Below, one piece after another: positions 4,757 through 11,603 of a DNA stretch of 15,334 nucleotides. This DNA is from a bacterium. Its GTDB lineage: Bacteria; Fidelibacterota; Marinisomatia; Marinisomatales; JAHJCW01. The notes under the pieces are model-generated. The model did not search any database. It was given only the letters and a program-made list of their open reading frames with translations, and was not told where the DNA came from. A program made the position numbers and the translations under genes. Each line of letters begins with the position of its first letter. The first letter of the stretch is position 1. The stretch covers positions 1 through 15,334 of the forward strand of contig JAHJCW010000284.1 of assembly GCA_018812885.1 (NCBI GenBank), written 5' to 3'.

Positions 4757-6886
4757 CTACAATTCCTTTTCTGCAATTAAAACTCTATTTTTAACAAACA
4801 TTCCACCTTTTAATAATTCATCATTAATAAAAACTACGCCATTTTCATCATGAGGTTCACCATAAACTGAATGAATTGATTTTAGCCCACCTAACCATTT
4901 TCGTTTATCACACAAATATACCAAATCTCCTGGATGGGCTGCCATAGTTTGCATATCAGCTTTTGAAAAACGTATTTCATTGTCTTCACCGGCAACAATT
5001 TTATATTGTACTTTGATTTTTTCACCTTCAACATCATTTGGTTCACTTCCCTTAAAGAATCTACGTGCATCTTGAATACTAGAAGCAGTAAGACCTTTGG
5101 TGTGAGTTTCGGGATCATAGCCAACTACATAATAGTTCACGACTAATGGAAGTATTAATATTGAAAAAATAATTGCCACCAAAATCAGTGTCATTGTAGC
5201 AAAATTAATAAAGAACGAGATAATAATAACTGTGTAAATAATCGATAAAAGCGATGTAACCATTGCCATGGTCATATTTGTATTCGGTAATCTTCGTACC
5301 CATTTTACAAATTTATGTTGCAATCCGCCTGTCCAAACTGAAAACACCGCAACGCCTGCACATACTACTAGGTTGTATAAGGCACGAATATAAGTATATG
5401 GATGACTTGGATTTAGTGTTATTCCATGGTCGAAAGGTGCAATTAATACACCCGGATACTGAGCCCCAAGCAACATCAATGCAACTCCTCCCAAAAATGT
5501 TGTGATTACTGCAGCAGGTGTAAACTTTTTCCAAAATACGCCGAGGAATATTGCCACAACCAAGGGTGGCGTTAGTGTAGAGTGAAAATACCCATGAGCT
5601 TCATATACCGTTGGAAAACTATTAAATGGTATCACAGCTAACACGCCAAGTGCAGTTATCCCCATTGAAGCAATTCTAGCAATCCCGAGCTCATGACGAT
5701 CAGTTGCGTTTTTATTTGTCACTTTTTTACTTAAAAAACCTTTAATCGGTCGATATACATCATTGACAAAAATTGCCGCGGTAGCGTTAATTAAAGTATC
5801 AACAGTACTCATTAAAGCAGCTGTTAACGCTGCCATAATAAAACCAAATAAAATAGGACTTCCCATTATAATACTAGCAACAACAACAAATATTTGATCC
5901 GGTGATGAGGCGGGACTTACTATATCGGGACTAACAATGCTGATAGCCTTTCCAATCCAGCCGGCATTGCCGACAACAATAGCTGAGATCGGCAAAACAA
6001 ATAAAATATTAATTGCCGCAGCCTTACGACCTTCATCGACGCTTTTACAAGCCATAAAACGCATTAACAATCCTTGATTCATAAACAAGAATCCAATTGA
6101 ACCGGCTATTCCATCTTGCCAAAATATTCCGGCAAAATTAAAATCTGGCGGACGATTAAAATCAGCTAATGGCATTCGCCATGAAACCGGCAATATATCC
6201 CAAAATGCTTGGAAACCTCCTAAATATGTAATGCCAAAAAAGAAAAGCAATAATCCGGCAAATAGCAGGATAAAGCCTTGTAAAAGATCAGTGAAAATAA
6301 CAGCCGTTTGTCCACCAAATGTAATATAAATGCCGGTAACAACAGCAATAACAGTAATTACTCCCATCAATGTCACTGGCAGATTAGCTCCAAAAAAGGC
6401 AAATGATTGAGGTAGTAACGGAATCATTGCTTTCCCTAATGTCAAAAAGCCAATTCCAATATATCCGATCATATAAACTAACAGTAGAATAGTCGCAATA
6501 AAGCGCGATGAGGGACTGAATCGTTTCTCGAAGTATTCCGGAATTGAACGAACCTTAGAATAAACAATAATTGGTAACCAACCAAACAGAAAAAATGGTA
6601 CAAAAAACCAATCATTGATATATGTCATTGTGGAAGATAAACCGTGCTCAAATCCTTTGGCGGAATATTTTACAAAACTATGACTGCCAACACCCGTTGC
6701 TACAATAGACATTGTTATCAGCCACCAAGAAAACCGTCGACCACCGAAAAAGAAATCGGTCGTAGACCGTGTATATCTTCCAAAATAACTTCCAAAAAGC
6801 ATAATAATAGCAAAATATACACCCATCACGATCCAAACGGTTGAAGAACCGATACTATGAAAAGTAATTTCTCCTACATGTTCCAT
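4757..6886 (-). CDS. Sodium:solute symporter (SSS family) with C-terminal soluble domain
   Basis: The predicted role is Na+-driven uptake of a small solute across the inner membrane; the substrate is unknown. The 709-aa product has the SSS signatures: VRSIPEYFEKRF at residues 112-123, GGQTAVIFTDLLQG at 191-204, and ALMSTVDTLINATAA at 357-371, the helix that carries the Na2-site Ser/Thr pair in this family. Around thirteen to fifteen hydrophobic helices are visible. After the last one (near 585) comes a hydrophilic tail of about 120 residues, unlike minimal SSS transporters of roughly 500-550 aa. The start codon overlaps the stop of the upstream small membrane-protein gene (TAATG at 6886), with GGAG and GAGGG just upstream, so the two are very likely co-translated. 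The stop is TAG. Confidence 0.92.
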   Translation of the reverse strand: MEHVGEITFHSIGSSTVWIVMGVYFAIIMLFGSYFGRYTRSTTDFFFGGRRFSWWLITMSIVATGVGSHSFVKYSAKGFEHGLSSTMTYINDWFFVPFFLFGWLPIIVYSKVRSIPEYFEKRFSPSSRFIATILLLVYMIGYIGIGFLTLGKAMIPLLPQSFAFFGANLPVTLMGVITVIAVVTGIYITFGGQTAVIFTDLLQGFILLFAGLLLFFFGITYLGGFQAFWDILPVSWRMPLADFNRPPDFNFAGIFWQDGIAGSIGFLFMNQGLLMRFMACKSVDEGRKAAAINILFVLPISAIVVGNAGWIGKAISIVSPDIVSPASSPDQIFVVVASIIMGSPILFGFIMAALTAALMSTVDTLINATAAIFVNDVYRPIKGFLSKKVTNKNATDRHELGIARIASMGITALGVLAVIPFNSFPTVYEAHGYFHSTLTPPLVVAIFLGVFWKKFTPAAVITTFLGGVALMLLGAQYPGVLIAPFDHGITLNPSHPYTYIRALYNLVVCAGVAVFSVWTGGLQHKFVKWVRRLPNTNMTMAMVTSLLSIIYTVIIISFFINFATMTLILVAIIFSILILPLVVNYYVVGYDPETHTKGLTASSIQDARRFFKGSEPNDVEGEKIKVQYKIVAGEDNEIRFSKADMQTMAAHPGDLVYLCDKRKWLGGLKSIHSVYGEPHDENGVVFINDELLKGGMFVKNRVLIAEKEL

Positions 6887-7188
6887 TATACCCTCGCTCC
6901 TTTGACAAACCTAAAATAAACAAACCCTAAGGATGTAATCATGAATATAGTCCAAATCAAAAGACTTGCTTTCAGACTAAGGATTTCTAAAGCGGCCAAA
7001 TTCCACAATGCATGCATAACCATAAACCAGATAAAACCAAATATTAATATTGCTAACCACATCTTGTGCCCCGATCGTTTTAAATCTAAGGAACCACTTT
7101 TAATAGTTACAACCAACCCAATCGTAAACAGTAGTCCACCAACTCCGTATAAATATATATAAGGTAACCAAGCGTGTGAAAAAGGCAT
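6886..7188 (-). CDS. Small three-helix membrane protein linked to the SSS symporter
   Basis: I do not recognise a named family. The 100-aa product has three hydrophobic segments, at about residues 9-28 (YIYLYGVGGLLFTIGLVVTI), 43-62 and 76-94, with a basic loop (LKRSGHKMW) between the first two. It starts one base after the HIT stop codon (TAAGATG), with a Shine-Dalgarno AGGAGA inside the end of the HIT gene, and its TAA overlaps the symporter ATG. Tight coupling suggests an accessory or small subunit, as other SSS transporters have small co-encoded membrane partners (for example YhdT with PanF). Its function is inferred from context only. Confidence 0.85.
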   Translation of the reverse strand: MPFSHAWLPYIYLYGVGGLLFTIGLVVTIKSGSLDLKRSGHKMWLAILIFGFIWFMVMHALWNLAALEILSLKASLLIWTIFMITSLGFVYFRFVKGARV

Positions 7189-7189
7189 C

Positions 7190-7687
7190 TTAATCTCCTA
7201 TTAGTTTTATCTTTTCAAAGTGTGGTTTTAACTCATCATATGTTTCAAGTAAACCTTCGACCATTACTTTTGTATGTCCAATAACGGGCATGAAATTTGT
7301 ATCGCCCAACCATCTTGGCACAACATGAAAATGAACATGATCTTTTATTCCTGCTCCGCCGATTGCACCAATGTTCGCACCAAAATTAAATCCTTCTGCT
7401 TTCATTGTCGATTTAATTATTTTCATAGATTCGTTAGCAAGATACATCATTTCGTTAGAAACTTGTGAGGATAATTCTAATGTTGAATCTACATGTTCAT
7501 ACGGTGCAATTAACAAATGTGCATTATTGTAAGGATATAAATTCATCAATACAAATGAATCTTTTCCTCTGAACAATACAAGATTATCACGGTCTTTTTT
7601 ACTTTTACTTTTTTGACAGAAAACACAGCCATCCTCTTTCGGACTGCGAATGTAATCCATCCGCCAGGGAGACCAAAGCCTATTCAT
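7190..7687 (-). CDS. HIT-family protein, Ap4A phosphorylase/hydrolase-like
   Basis: HIT proteins split or phosphorolyse nucleotide conjugates such as Ap4A or AMP-linked compounds in the cytoplasm. The product (165 aa from the ATG at 7687) begins MNRLWSPWRMDYI, a start typical of the bacterial Ap4A phosphorylase-like branch. It carries the Zn-type CVFC at residues 21-24, NAHLL at 55-59 (His57) and the histidine triad HVHFH at 117-121 followed by VVPRW. A longer frame reaches 7780, but its first 31 residues read through the flank of the neighbouring cassette and have no family match. No Shine-Dalgarno precedes this ATG, because the inverted end of the IVP cassette abuts it. The exact substrate is not certain. 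Confidence 0.93.
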   Translation of the reverse strand: MNRLWSPWRMDYIRSPKEDGCVFCQKSKSKKDRDNLVLFRGKDSFVLMNLYPYNNAHLLIAPYEHVDSTLELSSQVSNEMMYLANESMKIIKSTMKAEGFNFGANIGAIGGAGIKDHVHFHVVPRWLGDTNFMPVIGHTKVMVEGLLETYDELKPHFEKIKLIGD

Positions 7688-8162
7688 GTTTGATGGTTGA
7701 TGGTTAAAGGTTGATGTAAAAGGATATAATACATTAATTTTTTGGAATATTATTTTGAGTTGAAAGTTTAATTGACACAAATATTTTCTTTAACTCTAAG
7801 GCTTCTAATAATAAAATTTCTAAACCACTATCCGTTGTATTTTTATCTGGAATAGATTGAATTATTCGCAACCAATAATGGCTTTCACGAGCTTCTTTTG
7901 ATGCAATACCAATTTTATGACCGAAATCTTTTCGAGATTCTGCAGCTTGAGCTTCTTCATAGTTTGCGCCAATTGAAGTTGATGATTTTGCTAACTGATT
8001 CTTAATAACATTATATTTTGTATTTTGCGGTAATAATGAAATAAATTTCAAACAACTTACTCCAAAATTAAAAGTTCTATCTAATAATTGTTGAGTTTCA
8101 ATTTTCATAACGCATTGCAAAATATATTAATAACATAAACCATCATCCGTCGACCATCAAAC
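7688..8162. mobile_element. IVP gene cassette bounded by inverted repeats
   Basis: The 10-bp sequence GTTTGATGGT at 7688-7697 is repeated exactly in inverted form as ACCATCAAAC at 8153-8162. Over 22 bp the ends match at about 16 positions (7689-7710 against 8140-8161). Both ends contain iterated TGATGG-type units. The 475-bp unit encloses only the four-helix-bundle gene. Its outer edges touch the HIT start codon (7687) on one side and lie one base from the EF-G stop codon (8164-8166) on the other. This is how an inserted or exchangeable cassette would look. No transposase is encoded, so mobility would need outside help. Confidence 0.5.
7734..8108 (-). CDS. Four-helix-bundle protein of the 23S rRNA IVP / Avd-like family
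   Basis: The 124-aa product matches the family first described from intervening sequences of 23S rRNA genes (TIGR02436-type). It has the N-terminal LLDRTFNFGVSCLKFISLLP, the LAKSSTSIGANYEEAQAAES motif at about residues 40-59, and SKEARESHYWLRII. The members form a small four-helix bundle; related Avd proteins act in diversity-generating retroelements, and the free-standing members have no clear function. I chose the ATG at 8108 because homology begins with KIETQ; an upstream ATG at 8120 adds only MQCV. No Shine-Dalgarno is visible. Here the gene is not in an rRNA operon and no reverse transcriptase is nearby. It lies inside an inverted-repeat cassette. Confidence 0.92.
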   Translation of the reverse strand: MKIETQQLLDRTFNFGVSCLKFISLLPQNTKYNVIKNQLAKSSTSIGANYEEAQAAESRKDFGHKIGIASKEARESHYWLRIIQSIPDKNTTDSGLEILLLEALELKKIFVSIKLSTQNNIPKN

Positions 8163-8163
8163 C

Positions 8164-10248
8164 TCAATCTTCTTCTCTAGATTTTCGATATTCAGCAATT
8201 ACTTTCTTTTCATGATCTGCGGGCATTCTTTCGTAATGGCTAAATTCCTCTGAATGCAATCCTCGTCCACCAGTTAATGAACGTACACTTGTAGAATAAT
8301 TATGCAGTTCACCCTGCGGAATTTGGGCTTTAATAATTTGAAAACCGCCACCAGACTCCATGCCCATTATTTTACCGCGACGGCCCGAGATATCGCCCAT
8401 AACATCACCCATAAATTCTTCAGGAATTTTTACTTCAACATTTATAATTGGCTCAAGCAAGCACGGTTTGGCATTGGCAAATGCTTCCCTAAATGCCCAT
8501 TTGCCGGCTGTCTGGAAAGCTATGTCTTTAGAATCAACAGGGTGTTGTTTACCATCATAAAAATCAACTTTTACATCAACCACATGGTATCCGGCAATTA
8601 CTCCTTCCAAACATACAGCTTGTACACCTTTTTCCACCGATGGAACAAAAACACGATCGACATTTTGTCCCTTTAATGAATCAATAAATTCAATACCTTC
8701 GCCACGTTTTTTAGATTCAACGCGCATCCATACTTCAGCGAATTGCCCTGACCCACCTGATTGTTTTTTGTGGCGGTATTTAGATTCACCTTTGCCAATT
8801 ATCGTTTCGCGATAAGGAATTTTTGGTTCAATCATATCAATTTCTACATCAAAACGTTCTTTTAAACGATCCACTGCTGCTTTAAGATGTAATTCGCCTT
8901 GACCTGATATGATCGTCTGACGAATTTCAGGATCCACTCGGTAAACAAATGTCGGGTCTTCTTCATGAAGAGCAGCTAATCCCATTGATATTTTTTCCTC
9001 ATCACCTTTTGCTTTTAGTATAATAGCAGCATGGATATTGGGATTTGGGTAAACAGTTTCGGGCAATAAAACTTTAAATTTTGAGCTGCAAAGAGTATCG
9101 CCTGTATGGGTGTCTTTCAACTTAACTACTGCTCCCATATCCCCGGCATTGATATGCTGTACACTAGTTCTTGTTTTCCCATTCAATATAAATAACTGCC
9201 CCATACGCTCACTTGAAGCTTGAGAGGTATTGTATAGATCTAGACCTGTTGTAACTTTACCCGAGTAGACCCTAAAAAATGAAAGATCACCTACATGTGC
9301 CTCACTGATTGTTTTAAAAATTTGGGCGACGGGTTCCGGATTATCGAGCTTAACTTTAATATCTTCATTTTTATTAACATCTTTCGCTATTACACTAGCT
9401 CTGTCTACCGGAGACGAACCATATTTACTTACAAAATCTAATAATCGGTTAATACCGATATTGTTTGTTGCCGATGTGCAATATAAAGGAATAAAAGATT
9501 GATTCTGAAAAGCAGTATGAATCCCTTGTCTCATTTCATCTTCCGAGAGACTGCCTTGCTCAAAGAATTTTTCTAACAAGGTATCATCTGATTCTGCTAT
9601 ATATTCAATAAATTCTTCATGTAATTGTTTTACGCGGTCTGCCCATTCTCCATCTGCTTTTGTTTCGGTAAAACTACCGCTACCATCCGTTTGGTAGGTT
9701 ATAATTTCCTTTCTAATTACGTCAACAATTTGATTAAACCCTGGACCAGCATTGATTGGTATTTGTAATGGAAACACATTATTACCAAATCGTTCGCGAG
9801 CATTTTTTAGGATCGCATCAAATTTAGTATGCTCTCTGTCCATTCCATTGAGTACTAATATCTTTGGAATGCCAATTGTTGTGGCATTTGACCACATCTG
9901 TTCTGTACCAACTTCTATTCCTTGAGCAGCGTGAACAACTACTATTGCCATATCAACAACCGCTAATGCGCCAAGTGCCTCGCCGACGAAATCGAGATAA
10001 CCCGGAGTATCAATAAAATTTATTTTCTTATCATTCCACTCGATGTGCAATGCTGTAGCATGCATAGATATTTGACGGCTATGTTCATCCGGATGATAAT
10101 CGGAAACTGTTGATCCATTCTCAATCTGACCAATTCTATTTACAATTCCTCCGTTGGCTAACATAGCCTCTGATAAAATGGTCTTACCACATGCTCCGTG
10201 ACCAACGATAGCTAAATTTCTAATGTCGCCCGATTTATACTCTTTCAT
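8164..10248 (-). CDS. fusA: Elongation factor G family GTPase (non-canonical paralogue)
   Basis: The 694-aa product has the full EF-G architecture: GTPase domain (about residues 1-280), domain II (about 300-385), domains III-IV with GSGQFAEV and the domain V region GRRGKIMGMESGGGFQIIKA. The P-loop is GHGACGKT (16-23). It differs from ribosomal EF-G in key places. Switch I reads EHSRQIS instead of the ERGITI type; switch II is DTPGYLDF (80-87) with Tyr84 where EF-G has the catalytic His; and the guanine-specificity motif is NGMD (134-137) instead of NKxD. The first two fit the EF-G-like branch (EF-G2/FusA2 type), some members of which bind GTP but are poor GTPases. It is probably ribosome-associated, but translocase activity should not be assumed. 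GAGGG lies 6 bases before the ATG. Confidence 0.9.
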   Translation of the reverse strand: MKEYKSGDIRNLAIVGHGACGKTILSEAMLANGGIVNRIGQIENGSTVSDYHPDEHSRQISMHATALHIEWNDKKINFIDTPGYLDFVGEALGALAVVDMAIVVVHAAQGIEVGTEQMWSNATTIGIPKILVLNGMDREHTKFDAILKNARERFGNNVFPLQIPINAGPGFNQIVDVIRKEIITYQTDGSGSFTETKADGEWADRVKQLHEEFIEYIAESDDTLLEKFFEQGSLSEDEMRQGIHTAFQNQSFIPLYCTSATNNIGINRLLDFVSKYGSSPVDRASVIAKDVNKNEDIKVKLDNPEPVAQIFKTISEAHVGDLSFFRVYSGKVTTGLDLYNTSQASSERMGQLFILNGKTRTSVQHINAGDMGAVVKLKDTHTGDTLCSSKFKVLLPETVYPNPNIHAAIILKAKGDEEKISMGLAALHEEDPTFVYRVDPEIRQTIISGQGELHLKAAVDRLKERFDVEIDMIEPKIPYRETIIGKGESKYRHKKQSGGSGQFAEVWMRVESKKRGEGIEFIDSLKGQNVDRVFVPSVEKGVQAVCLEGVIAGYHVVDVKVDFYDGKQHPVDSKDIAFQTAGKWAFREAFANAKPCLLEPIINVEVKIPEEFMGDVMGDISGRRGKIMGMESGGGFQIIKAQIPQGELHNYSTSVRSLTGGRGLHSEEFSHYERMPADHEKKVIAEYRKSREED

Positions 10249-10279
10249 TTTTTCCCTCTATTAATTTATACGTTAGTAA

Positions 10280-10540
10280 TTATATCTTAATGTTTAAATT
10301 TTCTTCAATATATGAACGTACTGCCGGAATCAGATAATGATCTGATAAACCATAATTTGTTAGTCCTTCTACTATTGTCCTTGACTGATATTCAATTGGT
10401 TTTACTTTATTAATAACAATCACTATGTCCTCATGAACACGGCAACCACCACCATTAAAATCGCCTTTTCCTGTTATTATGCGAATTCCCATCCGGTCGG
10501 CTAATTCTTGTAAATATTCAAATATTTTGTTCGTATTCAA
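10280..10540 (-). CDS. Small conserved-looking protein of unknown function, TTG start
   Basis: I do not recognise a named family. The 86-aa product reads as a compact soluble protein: an N-terminal helix (IFEYLQELADRMGI), a Gly-rich turn GKGDFNGGGCRV at residues 24-35, a beta strand IVIVINK and then PIEYQSRTIVEGL. The pattern 'GDFNGGGCRV ... VINKxxPIEYQ' looks like a conserved small alpha/beta fold seen as an uncharacterised protein in related bacteria (impression, not a search). The frame opens with TTG at 10540, four bases after the manC stop, with no good Shine-Dalgarno; the next in-frame ATG (residue 17) would remove the first helix. Coupling to manC translation is the likely explanation. 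The gene sits 31 bp before the EF-G start. Confidence 0.75.
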   Translation of the reverse strand: MNTNKIFEYLQELADRMGIRIITGKGDFNGGGCRVHEDIVIVINKVKPIEYQSRTIVEGLTNYGLSDHYLIPAVRSYIEENLNIKI

Positions 10541-10544
10541 TAGG

Positions 10545-11603
10545 TTATAGCAATTCTTTACGGTTTTGTTTCTTGATATGCTCTACCAACTTTTTTATAT
10601 CTTCCACATGTTCTTTTGAAATAACTAATGTTGCATCATTTGTGTTTACAACTACTATATTATCTAAACCAACAATTGCCGTAAGTCTATTATTGGATTG
10701 AATAAAATTATTTTTCCCATTTAGAACAATACCATCGCCCTTAATTGCATTACCTTCATCAGTTTTATGTGTATGATCATAAACGGTGTTCCATGAACCT
10801 AAGTCGCTCCATTCAAATTTAGCTTTGATTAAATAGACACCTTTAGCTTTTTCCATAAGGCCGTAATCAATTGATACCGGCTTGATTCTTTCCCAAACCT
10901 CTTTAAAATCTTTTCCTGCTTTAATTAATTTATCAATTTGTCTAAGCTGATGGAATAAATCCGGCATGTGCTTCTGTAAATTTTTAAAAAATATATCTAC
11001 AGACCAAATAAACATACCCGAGTTCCATAAAAAGTCACCGCTTTCAATAAATTTTTCGGCTAATGACAAATGCGGTTTTTCAGCAAATACTTTTACTTTA
11101 TAAGCATCCAAATGATCGGAATCACTATCTAAATCATATTGGATATAACCATATCCTGTAGACGGAAATGTCGGTTTTAATCCAATTGTAACTAACGCAT
11201 TTTTCTTAAGCGTTATATATTTGGCTGTGGTAAGTGCTTTAGCAAAATCGTTGTGCCCAACGATCAAGTGATCCGCAGGGAAAATACCCATTACGGCATT
11301 CTTCTCCAGTTTTGAAATTTTCAGTGCCGATAATCCGATACAAGGAGCAGTATTTTTACCACTTGGTTCAATTATAATATTTTCAGGTTTAACTCCGGTG
11401 ATTTCTTCCTTAATTGTATCCGCTAAATCCTGCCTTGTAACAATAAAAATGTCCTGCACAGTATTGATTTTTTTTAGGCGATCCACCGTCATCTGTAACA
11501 TACTTGTTTCACCCACGATTTTGAGCAATTGCTTGGGGCGAGTATGTCTGCTATATGGCCAAAATCGTGTACCGCTACCCCCCGCCATTATTACGCAATA
11601 CAT
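10545..11603 (-). CDS. manC: Mannose-1-phosphate guanylyltransferase
   Basis: It makes GDP-mannose from mannose-1-phosphate and GTP, the activated sugar for polysaccharide, LPS or glycoprotein synthesis. The 352-aa product has the nucleotidyltransferase signature GGSGTRFWPYSRHTRPKQ (residues 8-25), PADHL (109-113), STGYGYIQ (148-155), FAEKP (173-177), WNSGMF (193-198), SIDYGLME (244-251) and WSDLGSW (265-271). It is the short single-function form, lacking the C-terminal mannose-6-phosphate isomerase domain of the roughly 470-aa bifunctional enzymes. Its ATG overlaps the stop codon of the upstream lipoprotein gene (TAATG at 11603), and a GGAG Shine-Dalgarno lies inside that gene's last codons. 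Linkage to a deacetylase-like lipoprotein supports an envelope-glycan role. Confidence 0.95.
   Translation of the reverse strand: MYCVIMAGGSGTRFWPYSRHTRPKQLLKIVGETSMLQMTVDRLKKINTVQDIFIVTRQDLADTIKEEITGVKPENIIIEPSGKNTAPCIGLSALKISKLEKNAVMGIFPADHLIVGHNDFAKALTTAKYITLKKNALVTIGLKPTFPSTGYGYIQYDLDSDSDHLDAYKVKVFAEKPHLSLAEKFIESGDFLWNSGMFIWSVDIFFKNLQKHMPDLFHQLRQIDKLIKAGKDFKEVWERIKPVSIDYGLMEKAKGVYLIKAKFEWSDLGSWNTVYDHTHKTDEGNAIKGDGIVLNGKNNFIQSNNRLTAIVGLDNIVVVNTNDATLVISKEHVEDIKKLVEHIKKQNRKELL

Noticed and set aside
5263..5534. Open frames antisense or out of frame inside the symporter gene
   Set aside because: They are shadows of the long SSS coding frame, with no family resemblance or start signals; the same applies to antisense frames inside cfa, EF-G, manC and the other genes.
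7688..7780. Longer start for the HIT protein (ATG at 7780)
   Set aside because: The extra 31 residues are encoded by the flank of the inverted-repeat cassette and have no family match; the typical start MNRLWSPWRM fits the ATG at 7687.
7734..8108. Diversity-generating retroelement accessory gene (avd)
   Set aside because: No reverse transcriptase, template repeat or variable repeat lies nearby; the protein fits the IVP-type family instead.
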